NCBI GenBank assembly: GCA_015350385.1
Contig: WNKI01000005.1
Coordinates: 1,956,664 to 2,020,663, forward strand
DNA length: 64,000 bases
Reading direction: 5' to 3'
Source: Aculops lycopersici
Taxonomy: Eukaryota; Arthropoda; Arachnida; Trombidiformes; Eriophyidae
The notes beneath the pieces are model-generated. The model did no database searches. It saw nothing but the letters and a program-made list of their open reading frames with translations, and had not been told where the DNA came from. The stretch's first letter is position 1. Every line of letters starts with the position of its first letter. The translations under genes and the position numbers were made by a program. Shown here piece after piece: positions 10,973 through 22,074 of this stretch.

Positions 10973-13450
10973 GATCCGCATGCGAGCAATAGATCGGGTG
11001 GTTGTATCGCAAGCGTTGCGTTACGCTGCTACACCTGAGCGCGCGAAGAGGCCAATTGAATGAGAGATTATTATTGGTGACTACATTGTAGCTGACATCT
11101 TGTTTGGCGGCAAAATGATTTTTTGCCAACCGAAATCTAATATTATTCCACTCTCTTGAAAATCTAGTAATTTCCGAGCATTTCGTCAATCTCACAGACT
11201 TGCAATGGTCGGCAAAAGTCAAAGGCCTGCGCTGATGATATGACGACACCAAGTGAAGCCACTTGACTTGAGCTTCCAGGTATTCGTATCGGATTTTGCC
11301 ACTGTTTCGCTCGGCTAACTTGATAGACAACTAGGAATAGCTACTGTTGTCGTTGTCGTTCGTCTTCTCGAGGGCGCCCATGACAAAACTCTGCGTTGCA
11401 CCGAATCCAATGCTCGGAATGCGCATCCCCCTCAATTGCTCTTCTTCTTCCCTTGAATCGAACTGAATTCAATTGAATCAGATTGTTGCATTGGCACCTG
11501 TTTAGCAGATAAACTCAAGCAAACTTGGGTGTGTCCGCCTAAGTCTCACTATTTATCGATCATTATACTCCGCTTTCTGCCGCATCATAAGACAGCATTC
11601 AATTGAATTGAGAGAAAGCTTTACGAGGGTAGGCTTTTGTAGTTGCTGGCTAAATCAAAGCGACCAATTGTTGAGCTAGCAAGTGACTGACTGACGTCAG
11701 CTGAGCATCGAACTAACGAAAGCCGCAAGGTTCACTTTTTTTAACCCTCTGACAACAGAGTAGTAGATAAAAAGCGGGGATGGGCAAGAAAGTTTCGGCC
11801 CGAAGGAGAAGAAGACTCGGGGACTTGGCAGTAGTTACAAATTGAAATGAGCAATCTAAACGGGCGATTCAATTACTCGCTATTACCATCACATATCACG
11901 CTGCAACTGATACCACTGCCAGCGGAAGCTAACGTCTCTATTGTGCTAGTATTTCCAGTGCCAATCGCAGGTGACTCGCTGATCTCTGTGTGTATCGACG
12001 ACGACGACGACGACCGCGTTGTGATAGTGGTTCACTTTTTTTGTCGCTGCGCCCTTTGAATGACAAAAGAGATTGACAACACTAACAACAACAACGACAT
12101 CGATACTCTCGCACACAAAACAGGTATCGTTGCGTAATTGTGGTCGCCGTTGCTCGTCCCCCTCGGTCGTCCATTGGCCAGGGTGATGCAACCACCACAA
12201 CTACAACAGGTAATTACCCTCTGTCAGTGGCCGTCGGTAGCTCACTCGCTCGCCCGCTCGCTCAGTCACTCAAACTCAATTGAACTTGCCGCTCAAGTCT
12301 CTGTGTGCTGACAAGCGAGTAAGAGACACCTGCGATCAATTGAGATGGATGGAGAAGTGAACTCTCGCTATCAATGTCTCCGCCTCTCGCGGGATGCTTG
12401 AGCGGATTCATGTTGCCAGCAAGCGGACGGTGGAGCCAGAGAGCGACCGGCAGGTTCAAGTGCACATCTAGTGCCAGGCCTAAAGCCTGGTAGCAGAGGA
12501 GAGAATAGACACAAATTGAATCTAATGGCCACTTGTGTTGGCCCGCTGGTTGCTCCTGTGTATTTGTGCAACCGGCACCGACCACAAGGCGCCAGTTGCA
12601 TTGAGCTGCTACGAGCCCAAGCAGGACATTCGACAGGTGGCTTGGTGGTGCATGCAAACGCCAACATCTTGCGAGACGAGTGGTGCCTCTCTGTTTTCAG
12701 TCTCAGCGGCCACTAGTAAAGCTCACGACTGAATTAGCTGGCAACAGTGACATTGGGATAGAAAGTAGCAAAGTTACTAAGCCGCACTGCGCACAAGGTA
12801 ATGTAATAATAAGAGCCCATTTTCATGTAAAAGCTAGACTCCACTCGCTGACTGACTGACTGACTGACTAACTGAAGGCACTGCACTACGCGTTAGAGTG
12901 CCACAGCTACAGGTAAGTGGTCGGCTTTTAGTTCTCATCGTAGCAGTTTACTGTCATCAACGTTTCTTCGGCTTAAATCGTCGTCGTCGTTGTTGTCGTC
13001 AGCGCATTGAAACAACAGGTAGCAGCGGAGAATGTAGTTGTTGCCGTTGTTTAAATTGGCCACAAATCGCCATCACCTCTGGCCACCAGCGACAACCATT
13101 GCCACTGCTCCTCTCACCTGGCAACAGAAACTATCAATAGCAACCAACCAAAGAGATTCGTGTGAATTTTTGCTGCCCAAGTTCAGTAGTTAGTTTGTGC
13201 TTGAGGCTCTTAAAGCGAACTGAGAGCAGAATGAAGTGATTGCAGTCGTCGTGGTGGTCGTTTATCCTCAATTCTGAAGTTGATCTGTCAGTCTGCTAAA
13301 GGGGATAGTTAATTTAGGTTCTATAGAAAGAGGAGTTTGAATTACGTAATAAGAATAATAACAACCAGCAAGCGACCGCTTAGCGTATGTGTGTTAGTTG
13401 TGATACAATTGAATAATTGGCACTATTAACCGAATAGTTAACGAAAAACA

Positions 13451-14650
13451 ATGAGCGATCAATACAGCGGAAGTAACTCGAATAATTCGTTTGATAACAC
13501 TACAGCCACAAGCATGATGAATGCTCATCTAAATGGCCACTTTGTAGGCGTAGACCAGCAATCGCCCTCAGGTAATATGCACCAACGACATCAGCATCAA
13601 CATCACAACCAGCAGCAACAAATGAGTAGCAACAATCATTCAAACCAGAACGAGCTTAGTGTGATAGGCACCGGAAACGGTACCGGAAACTCCGTCATGG
13701 GCCACCACTACCACCACCTGTCGCACGTGAGCTCCATGGAGGCAAACAAGAAGCCGCGAAAGGCGCGCACCGCATTCTCTGATCTCCAGCTCAAAGCTTT
13801 AGAGCGCCAATTCGACCGCCAAAAGTATCTCACGGTTCAGGATAGGACCGATTTGGCTCAACGTTTGGGCCTCACTGATACTCAAGTTAAAACTTGGTAT
13901 CAAAATCGGAGGACCAAATGGAAGCGGCAACAAATTTTGCCCTACTGCGGCACCAATCCCGCCGATTATCTAACCAAATTGGCCAATTCGTTACCGTTTA
14001 GCGCCGCGGCAGCCGCCGTTGCCGCCCATCACCATCAAAATCAACACCAGCAACAACAGCAATCCTCGTCGGGCTCCTCAAATGCAACCAGCGGACACTC
14101 GCACCTCCAACCCATAAAATCGGAATCGTCCGGCTCTCTAGTTAATATTACAAGTAGAAGTCCAATGAGCAGCAACCATTTGATGGGTTCGGGCGGCGAC
14201 GTGGCTTCCACTCTGCATCATCATTATGGCAGCGGCGGCGGCGGCGGCAGTCAGGTACTCGCAAATGCAACTACGGGAGCGGCACATTATGTTGGCGCAA
14301 CGGATCCCTATGCACCGCACACCAGTCCATTGGCAGGCCCGCAGGTGGCAACTAATCACAACCATACCCAACACCAACCCTTTGCCTCCATGGGCGCAGC
14401 GTATGCAAACCACTCGGCAAATCATCTGGTTCAACATCATCCTAACCACCAACAACTAGCTAACCATCATCAAATTGTCGGCCAGCAACAGCAGCAGCAT
14501 CATTATCAGCAATCGCAACAATTCCTCCACAACCACATGCTTGCCACCAATCATCAGTATCACTCGCACCACCAGCTAGCCCTAAGCTCAGCCTTCGGTC
14601 ACCATCAACCATCACCAAACAAACCGGCCTCAGGTGCCGCCGTTGATTGA
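13451..14650 (+). CDS. BarH: BarH-class homeobox transcription factor
   Basis: 399 residues. The homeodomain is residues 102-161 (genomic 13754-13933). KPRKARTAF in the N-terminal arm, DRQKYLTVQDR around helix 2 and QVKTWYQNRRTKWKRQ in helix 3 are diagnostic. Tyr at homeodomain position 49 together with RRTKWKRQ separates the BarH/Barhl group from Msx, Tlx and Barx. In animals these factors act in neuron, sense-organ and distal-limb patterning. Outside the homeodomain the protein is low complexity (His, Gln, Ser, Asn, Ala runs, a Gly run near residue 260), and an FIL/Eh1-type repressor motif is not obvious. The reading frame is intronless. It is divergent to the Prop-like gene and convergent with pecanex, 233 bases between stops. 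It cannot be told whether a second BarH copy exists elsewhere. Confidence 0.92.
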   Translation: MSDQYSGSNSNNSFDNTTATSMMNAHLNGHFVGVDQQSPSGNMHQRHQHQHHNQQQQMSSNNHSNQNELSVIGTGNGTGNSVMGHHYHHLSHVSSMEANKKPRKARTAFSDLQLKALERQFDRQKYLTVQDRTDLAQRLGLTDTQVKTWYQNRRTKWKRQQILPYCGTNPADYLTKLANSLPFSAAAAAVAAHHHQNQHQQQQQSSSGSSNATSGHSHLQPIKSESSGSLVNITSRSPMSSNHLMGSGGDVASTLHHHYGSGGGGGSQVLANATTGAAHYVGATDPYAPHTSPLAGPQVATNHNHTQHQPFASMGAAYANHSANHLVQHHPNHQQLANHHQIVGQQQQQHHYQQSQQFLHNHMLATNHQYHSHHQLALSSAFGHHQPSPNKPASGAAVD

Positions 14651-14659
14651 TCGGAATAG

Positions 14660-14665
14660 AATAAA
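14660..14665 (+). terminator. Polyadenylation signal of BarH
   Basis: AATAAA ten bases after the BarH stop. A second AATAAA lies at 14727-14732, so either could be used; both lie before the convergent pecanex stop at 14884. Confidence 0.5.
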
Positions 14666-14883
14666 GTGGGTCAAATCAAAACAATGGACACAAATCATGT
14701 AGAATATTTTCAATATTTGATTGAATAATAAATACAAATCGCTCCTCGTCTAGCAGTTGCTAGTTTATTGTCTCAGTCTCAGACGAGAGACACGCTGGCG
14801 AGATTTTCGTTGGCTGGTCGTTTCGAAATGTTTTCATTTGCTTGTTTCATGTTTGTTGTGATGGTTGGTTTTGGCTAATATCA

Positions 14884-17800
14884 TTAAGTTATAAAGCTGG
14901 ACATAGCGCCACATTCCACATACGAGGTAGTCAGTGGCGATACGTAGATTGGATACCCCACTGGCTGATCACAAGACGAATTTATCATGTTCCTCAGCGC
15001 CTGCTTAGCATTTTGTATGGACCCTCTCTCCGGATCTGTGTTCCTGAAAAATATTAACTCCTGCTGTTGGCTAGCCCAAAGACCTCGCACACATTCTCTG
15101 TTGATCTTGATAATTCTAAAACTCAGAAATCTCCTATTCAGCATGATAAATTTATACTGATTGCTTCCATCGTCGCAGTAGAGTCTCAAGGTTAAGAGAG
15201 ATGGCACACCAGATAGTACAGCGGTCCTCCAAGCCACATCAGTTTCATGGGATATCACCAAGTTCTTTTGATAACCTGCAATAGCCTCATACAAAGCCAT
15301 GTTGTCTTCGTAGTCATCCGGTGCAGCAAAATGGTCCAGGTGTAACTTAAGCGACATTCTAACGGCTGGAATAACCACCAACTTGAAGAAGCGCATCTCT
15401 TGAAATATCCATTCGTCATGCAATGATGTAACCCTGAAGTCACCCTTAAGTAGTGCATGCAATCCAAATAGTAATGTCTCGACGGTGTGAAATTGTTGGC
15501 CATCTGATGCTGCACTGAGTGATCTACGTGCTAATAAGCTCAGCCCGTAACATAGTGATACAAGGAAAGAGTCTGGTGTACATTCCATATCAACAATTGC
15601 TTTTGCTCGCTGCGGTTCCTTCTTGTCGGAAATGACACGATCGAAACAATACTTGATCCAGTCGAAGTATACTGAACAGAATTTGGCCCTGGTTACACCG
15701 CACAACCTCAAATCAAAGTCTAAATCTAGAGAAAGACTAAATGTTGGATCCAAGTCCGCGTACATCTTGTCTTTTGTATGCTGGAGCGCCTGATGGAATT
15801 CAGGTTTTCGAAGCCACTTCGATAAATGTGGCGATGTCACGGTGAAGTAAATAATTGCCTTGACATAGTATGTAATAAGGGCCTTTCTGAGATCGAACGG
15901 TTGTAGCATCGGACCAGCCGGATTATCTGAGATCGAATACCCCTCGAGGACATAGCGGTTGTGGGTAACATGCCAACCTAGCCACATTTGATTGAATGCA
16001 GCATTTACCGATAGGCAATACGGTAGCCTTCCAACTTCGAAGCAACAAAACCCGTCGTCTTGTGCAACACCTTCATTGATCGCCTCCACTTCTTGCTGCT
16101 GACAATATGTACCTCTAAACTCGAGTCCCCGAAGCTGGAATGTACAAACTCCATTGCCTAACTCGATGATATGCACTAAACAATTTAGATTATCGCTTGC
16201 CATAATAAAACAATCTCCTTGGGAGACTGGACCCCATCTGCCCAACGCCAGATCCCTACATAATTTTCTCTGTAAACATTTGGTTAAGTGTTCATAAAAA
16301 ATACCATCCAATCGATTTGAATCTATCCTATTCTTTTCCAACTGAGTGACTAGTCTGGTTGAATTAATATCTATCACATTTGTGTTATAATCACGTTCCC
16401 AGAATTTTATCGGCCTCACATATGACATCATAAAGATGGCGCTTCCCATAATAGGTTGTAGTGGGGCAGATAGTATTGAGGATAAAATAGCCTGGAAAAA
16501 TAGCAACGCCGAATGGGGTGCCGCGGCTGGTTGTGCAACTGCGTGAAAGGCACTGCCCCAGGGTATCTGCCAAGGGGCTATGTAAATATATATAAAGTGT
16601 AGTTTCAATATTAATTCATATATCTTGAGGTGAAGTATCGAGAATACAAAATAATTTAACGTGAATATCTTATAATTTTGTTTCATTACGTCATAGTTGA
16701 AGAATAATTGTGTAAACACAATCGTAATATAGTTCGGTGACGGGTCGTTGAACGAAGATCGGACCAACTTTAAGCTTGTTATAACTAAAATTAGAGGACC
16801 CACATGATGACCAAATGTATCTTGGATTGTGGTTGCATCACGTGTTATGCAGTTCAGCCAGAATATTGGGTAGATAAAGTTCCTTTCAATTGTGGCCGCA
16901 TAATAGTGTACTTTTTCAAACCACATTAACTTGGCATGAGTCTTAACCTCGAAAAAGTTATACTCCCGAGGTCTCAATACTGGTTTCGCCACACACATGC
17001 AGGGCAGATCTCTCCTGAGATGAGGCACAACAAAGTGGAATATGAGGCCCCATATTGTTGTTATGAAAGGGAAATACTTGTCTATCTGGTCATTATAATG
17101 TGTGAATATTGTTGTCACATGCAATGCAAATACAACTATAGTGGCGCAAAGACACTTGATCAGATCCTTCTTTAGTCTCATGATGACAACATCATCTATA
17201 CTTGACTGAATGCGCGTTGTAATAGATTCGGTATCGTGATCTTTTTCCTCACGATCTAATGTGTTGGTATTGCTTTCACTGTTGTTCTCGATTATGATGA
17301 TATTATGGTCGGCTAGACCTGTTGCGTTTTGTTCAATATTCTCATTCTCTTCGCCACTTATCCTTACTGTAGGACCGGCCTCTTCAGTTTCGTCATTGCT
17401 GGTGACATTATCAGCACTTGTTGGGCTATCAGAGAGGTTGGGTGAAGAGGTCTCCTCGTCTTGAGAGCCGTTTTGCAAAGGAACTGTAACGGCGTCTGCA
17501 GCAACCCTTGCAGGGGGACCCATTTCAGTTAGCTCAAACTTTTCCGGTCCTCTAGGTTGCTTAGGTGGATTCAATGCCCTTATGATTCGCCGCAATATTC
17601 TATAGGCAATAGTCGTATCACTAGAATTTCGGCTTAAAAAGTATGAAATGGATATCAACAGCCCACAGAAAAGTGAGAACAATTTCTGGTTCCCTATTGA
17701 TTGAAACGCTGCAAGATATAATAATATGACAACTGAGCAACTTCTTAGGAATGAATAAGCGGCTGATTTCAGGCCTAATGTAGCAGCAGTTGACCCGAAG

Positions 17801-18483
17801 AAGTGTATGTCTATCTGCTCCAGGACATATATTATGAATGTTGTGATTTGAGGTAATAGTCCGAGTATGAATATGATTGGGAAAGCTAATATGAATGTTG
17901 TACAGATACTACCGATCGTTTTGATGACATTTTTGTCAAATATATCAAATGAGTAGAACACTAAGGAGGGTCTCACATCTGTGTTATCATTTTTGGCAGG
18001 TGATTTGACATAAGCATCACAAGAAATCAGTATTATAGCTATGAGGATAAAATAGATTGGCTTTGATAGTGAGATTACTCGATTGAAGCCGTGAGTCGGG
18101 GATGCTGGATCTGGTTGGACACTCTTGAGCAGTGTAAATTGTGAGTAGGCCATTACAAATGCTATCCACGAGTGCCAGAAAATGCTCTGGTTCGAATCCA
18201 TCTGCAACAAGGCACCTCCTGAGATGGCCACCAAGACGGCTAGTATCACTGAGATTGATGTTTCAAGATTGGTGAGGTTTATGTCTAGTAGTGGCTCTTG
18301 CTGCTTTCGATTCCATACTTTTGCACATGCGATGGCAACTCCCACAATAATAGAGTGGATCACCCATGTTGTAATGACTACAGATGTGAGACTACTGATT
18401 ATATCCGTGAGGACGATGGCGAGGAACAATGCTGACCATATCAAAGCCAAGATGAACAATTGCTTCATCAATTGAATGTCCAT
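14884..18483 (-). CDS. pcx: Pecanex-family multipass membrane protein, compact form
   Basis: 1199 residues. The N-terminal half has about eight hydrophobic segments (from residue 8 on) including GFNRVISLSKPIYF, LGLLPQITTF, FSLFCGLLISISYFLS. A charged low-complexity linker follows (about 305-415), then more membrane segments. The C-terminal third carries the Pecanex hallmark: SQGDCFIMASDNLNCLVH, FQLRGLEFRGTYCQQQEVEA, NRYVLEGYSISDNPAG, FDLRKALITYYVKAIIY. Pecanex resides in the ER and is needed for Notch signalling in Drosophila. Pecanex-1-type relatives exceed 2000 residues; this one lacks the first membrane pair and the long disordered N-terminal region. An in-frame TAA sits directly before the ATG at 18481-18483, so the short form appears genuine unless an acceptor inside the frame is used. 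No intron is seen. Confidence 0.92.
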   Translation of the reverse strand: MDIQLMKQLFILALIWSALFLAIVLTDIISSLTSVVITTWVIHSIIVGVAIACAKVWNRKQQEPLLDINLTNLETSISVILAVLVAISGGALLQMDSNQSIFWHSWIAFVMAYSQFTLLKSVQPDPASPTHGFNRVISLSKPIYFILIAIILISCDAYVKSPAKNDNTDVRPSLVFYSFDIFDKNVIKTIGSICTTFILAFPIIFILGLLPQITTFIIYVLEQIDIHFFGSTAATLGLKSAAYSFLRSCSVVILLYLAAFQSIGNQKLFSLFCGLLISISYFLSRNSSDTTIAYRILRRIIRALNPPKQPRGPEKFELTEMGPPARVAADAVTVPLQNGSQDEETSSPNLSDSPTSADNVTSNDETEEAGPTVRISGEENENIEQNATGLADHNIIIIENNSESNTNTLDREEKDHDTESITTRIQSSIDDVVIMRLKKDLIKCLCATIVVFALHVTTIFTHYNDQIDKYFPFITTIWGLIFHFVVPHLRRDLPCMCVAKPVLRPREYNFFEVKTHAKLMWFEKVHYYAATIERNFIYPIFWLNCITRDATTIQDTFGHHVGPLILVITSLKLVRSSFNDPSPNYITIVFTQLFFNYDVMKQNYKIFTLNYFVFSILHLKIYELILKLHFIYIYIAPWQIPWGSAFHAVAQPAAAPHSALLFFQAILSSILSAPLQPIMGSAIFMMSYVRPIKFWERDYNTNVIDINSTRLVTQLEKNRIDSNRLDGIFYEHLTKCLQRKLCRDLALGRWGPVSQGDCFIMASDNLNCLVHIIELGNGVCTFQLRGLEFRGTYCQQQEVEAINEGVAQDDGFCCFEVGRLPYCLSVNAAFNQMWLGWHVTHNRYVLEGYSISDNPAGPMLQPFDLRKALITYYVKAIIYFTVTSPHLSKWLRKPEFHQALQHTKDKMYADLDPTFSLSLDLDFDLRLCGVTRAKFCSVYFDWIKYCFDRVISDKKEPQRAKAIVDMECTPDSFLVSLCYGLSLLARRSLSAASDGQQFHTVETLLFGLHALLKGDFRVTSLHDEWIFQEMRFFKLVVIPAVRMSLKLHLDHFAAPDDYEDNMALYEAIAGYQKNLVISHETDVAWRTAVLSGVPSLLTLRLYCDDGSNQYKFIMLNRRFLSFRIIKINRECVRGLWASQQQELIFFRNTDPERGSIQNAKQALRNMINSSCDQPVGYPIYVSPLTTSYVECGAMSSFIT

Positions 18484-18795
18484 TTATAATATCTAACCCA
18501 TGTGGTCCTTACTGAATTATCAATCCATTCTAATCGTGCTTGTGATTATGATGGTTGTATCTTGTGGAGAACGTGTGATCTTCGTAGCTCCGGAGTGCCC
18601 AGTTATTGGAATAGGCTCTTTAACGATAGATCTATGAGAACACAATAAGCTTTTAGCAAAATTTGATTGACAGGAATGATAATTATTAGAGTAACCGGTT
18701 AATACAAGATGATTTCGAGTTTTTGCTAATAGATGGACAATGATATTGAATGTTTATATTATCGATCCTCGGAATTTTGGACACATTTTGAGACA

Positions 18796-18815
18796 ACATT
18801 CGCATGTGCGAATGT
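18796..18815. repeat. 20-base palindrome
   Basis: ACATTCGCA and TGCGAATGT are perfect reverse complements with a two-base centre (TG). It lies 313 bases upstream of the pecanex start on the pecanex strand, so it could be a dimeric factor site in that promoter; this is inference. Confidence 0.6.
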
Positions 18816-19374
18816 AGCTTCAGCGTCTCCTATTGCCATGTTGAATGTTATCGTTATTCCCACTTCTTTTCTCACTCTAACAATTTTGACTCTGTGTTGT
18901 TTTCGGGTTGCGGACAGCAATACGATTTCAGCACTAGTTATGCGCGCCAAACCGCACAACTTCAGAGCATCTTGTTCAGCACTCTGCCCCATTCGGGTTT
19001 CCAAAGCAGGGTTTGAATTTTTCCTGACACGCCTCCTACTCGGGAATCTAGCGAACTTTTTGGTTCGCAGAGTAGAAATTCCATACTCTGTCCATAGTTC
19101 TGTACTAAAGGGTTCCTCTAGAAGAGTATAAAACTTATTCACTTTAATCTAAGATAATTAAGCAATTGCTTTCATAATCATCAATCTTTTACCATTCAAG
19201 GTGATTATCACGTGGCAAATTATCCAGTAAACTTATTCTGCCGCAGGATCAATATCAAGTTGTAGAGATGAGCGATCAAAAGAGAGGGACATTTTCAATG
19301 CCTCGAGAGCTAAGCATGGCTTTGGTGGTAAAATCGCTCATGAGTTCCGATGAAGATGATGATAGGATGTACCA

Positions 19375-19410
19375 AAGATATGCCGCATCAAAAATGATGC
19401 GGCATATCTT
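19375..19410. repeat. Perfect 16-bp hairpin with four-base loop
   Basis: AAGATATGCCGCATCA (19375-19390) and TGATGCGGCATATCTT (19395-19410) pair perfectly around AAAA. Part of the left arm with its flank (19368-19388) recurs inverted at 19991-20008 with a three-base gap, which hints at a decayed repeat family. Confidence 0.7.
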
Positions 19411-21454
19411 GCAAGAACCAGCTAGCCAAAGGAGCAGCCTTAGTTGAGCTAGTTGCAGTCTCGACGTTGTGGTTCATTGGTCTGACCGTGATCGCATCAC
19501 GTAGGCATTCTAATATACGTGAGTGCGAATGACAAGTTTTATGATACGTGTCCCTCTGGAAACTGCATTTATCATGAGGTTGAGCCACATCTGACACCCG
19601 AAATGCATGTAGTCCATTACGATTATGCACATGAATTAGATTTAGAGAATGGATTCAGTGGCAAGCCGATAAAATAACAAGCCTTAGAGGTAGCATTTTG
19701 GTTAGGTATCAGCCAGTGGATTTGAGTTGAAAAGTGACCATTGGTTGGGTAACAGATAGGCTTTTGTGACAACAAAAGATGTACACGCTATTTCTACTTG
19801 AGAGATTTCGGTTTTGATGCCAATGGAACTAGATATCAACAAGATGGGACATTTATCAGCGAGCTGATAAAAATATCAACTACCAGGATCACACCAAAAA
19901 GGAATGTAAATTGAACAGTCGACCACGAGACGAGCATAAGATGAAATCAAACAAGCAACAAGTGCGATGAGACAGTCGAGAGATGGGCTCATGCGGCATT
20001 TTGGTACACCACAACATGAGTGAGCTTATGAAGTAGCTAGAGCTTTAGTATTAGTTGCAAGTTGTTTTATGTTGTGCAGAGCTGAATGACTTGTTAACCC
20101 AATTAACTGTCTCATTGCCGTTTAGTTCTAAGCTTGTTGCTCACAGTAGCAAATTGAACCCCAGCAATGGTACAAGCAGGCACGTCGACACCATCGTGAC
20201 ACATTGAACATTATTCAGTTCTCACGTAGGACATCCTATGGCCTAACTAGACAAGTCAAACTGCCTGCTGTGTCCATGATCCCCCTCTCTAATTTATTGA
20301 CCAATCTTGACAAGAAATTATTCATCGCATCCAATCGACTTCCGGTGAACTGCCCACTCGAATACCCAAAGCCGCTTGAATGATGTTGATTGGAAGCTGA
20401 AGCGAGAATATCCTGGATCATCTCAGAAAGATTGTTGCGTCATCAAATACTTCTAACGAAGCCTAGGCTAGTTCAGTTGCAATGGAAGGCCACTAATCGT
20501 GAAAGTCACTTAAAAACTTTTGCTCTCAATTCCCCAGCAAAATTATAAGTGTCAAGTGAGAAGATTTTATGTCACGTAGCAATAGATGCTTAATCAACTT
20601 TAAAGAGGGCCGGTTAAGACCACTGATGCCTTTATACAAGTATAGTAGAGATAGACTAATTTAGCTATCGGCCGCTAAAATGGAGTATGTGGAGAATGTA
20701 GAAGCAGAGAGGAAGTGGTTGATAAGTGGTCGGAGATGTAATATCGCGAATGATAATCGTATAACTTCCATCTTGCTAATGGAAAGGATTTCTATTTTGG
20801 CAATCGTAAAAAAATTTTCCTCACAACAACTCACTGGAAAGATGGACAGTGTTAATGATATAGCTTGCCTCACACTAGCCGGTTGAGGGATGAACTCCAG
20901 TCAAGATAGTATAAGCAACACAAGTGTTTTAGACGGATATATAACATCTGGCAGGCAACATATACTGATAATTCTTGGGGTTTAGAAGCAAAAGTGACGG
21001 TCGGGCTAAGTATAAGTGCGGATGATGAAGCAATCCAACAGCTCTAAGTTGCGTCAGCAACCCAACATCGTTATCTTACACGTGTGCTACAAATGCTGGC
21101 AACAAGTTCACTTGCTATCTAGCCAGTGGTCCCTTCAGTTACCTCAACTCCACAGAACATGACTAACTTTTTACTTGCTCACTCTCGCCACAAAGGGAAG
21201 TGGCAACTCGACTTGGTGGGGGCTAAGAAATATAATAAGCACACTATACAACAATCATATTGCGAGCAGGTGAGTCGCGCAAGTTGCGGTGAGAGGAAAA
21301 GAGTTTGAGGTGGGCCGGGCCTCTGTTGCCTGCATCAAGAGAAGCTAGGAACCCTGCAACGTGTTCTGAAAGCAACAAGCCCTATCAGCATCCACATGAA
21401 ATGCATCGGATATCTTAACTTGTTAGTTGAGCCGACCAACAAGTAGAACATTCA

Positions 21455-21489
21455 TCATATGTGCGCGCAAGAGTCGCGCTCACATATGA
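21455..21489. repeat. Near-perfect 14-bp hairpin
   Basis: TCATATGTGCGCGC (21455-21468) pairs with 21476-21489 at 13 of 14 positions around a seven-base loop. No gene context explains it. Confidence 0.55.
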
Positions 21490-22004
21490 TTGCAAGCAAT
21501 AGCTCAAGGAACCAGCCAAGCAAGTAAACCGATAGGCAACAAGTGCGAGTTTCTAGGTTGGGGCTCTAACCATTCAATTCAATCGGACAAGAGTGATACA
21601 GCCAGGCCCAAAAATGTAGCCGGTGTCGCTTGTGGCAGTGGTTGCGGTTAGTATGAGGCTATGGCTGCTTGCGGGCAACTCGGCGTTGCCTGCGGGCAGG
21701 AGCGCACTTTTTTATGAAGCAAACTGTAGAGAAATTTACTCACTTTGCCTGCGGGCAATGAAAGCAGGGGGAAATCGAGGTTTGCTTACAAAAACCTACA
21801 GGCAAACGTATCCAGACACTTGTTGCTGCAGTGGCAACAGCGACGAAGACGATGATGACGATTACCACTGCGATTACGACGACAACGCTGTTGTCAACCC
21901 AAGGAAAAAAGCGCCATGGTTTTTGCCTCACCTGCTGTCGCGGTTGCGCTCGGTGAGCCAACTTGATGAGGTTGCCACCTCCAAGAGGCTTGAGTGAAAT
22001 AGAT

Positions 22005-22074
22005 ACTGTGTGATTCAAAATTAAAAGCACACTTTTTCCCCCTTTTTTCCCCGCACTAATTTTCTATCCTTTTT
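22005..22074 (+). repeat. Diverged repeat also found behind the perilipin-like gene
   Basis: This segment, beginning ACTGTGTGATTCAAAATTAA and continuing through C- and T-runs to TTTTTG, aligns at roughly 80% by eye with the minus strand of 28229-28156, the 3' flank of the short perilipin-like gene. Small gaps fall only in the second half. Confidence 0.6.

Larger units (their letters stand above)
7938..13450. promoter_or_regulatory. 5.5 kb intergenic region shared by two divergent homeobox genes
   Basis: No supported gene on either strand. Frames up to about 140 codons exist, but those I checked open at non-ATG codons and none resembles a known protein. The region lies upstream of both the Prop-like gene (-) and BarH (+), so cis-regulatory elements are expected here; that is inference from position. 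Visible features are a CT microsatellite at about 7946-7963, (GTC)n/(TTC)n at about 9890-9925, a GAC run at about 11998-12013, (CTGA)n at about 12849-12872, and the interleaved inverted repeats at 10907-10972 listed separately. Confidence 0.5.

Noticed and set aside
18759..19142. 127-codon minus-strand frame upstream of pecanex, considered as its missing N-terminus
   Set aside because: No membrane segments or Pecanex similarity, and an in-frame stop precedes the pecanex ATG. Probably chance.
19375..19410. Hairpin considered as a microRNA precursor
   Set aside because: The stem is only 16 bp and the loop four bases; microRNA precursors need a longer stem and larger loop.
21623..21997. 124-codon frame ending just before the diverged repeat, considered as a perilipin pseudogene
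   Set aside because: Starts at GTG, and its protein shows no convincing match to the PAT core; the equal length to the perilipin-like protein is probably coincidence.
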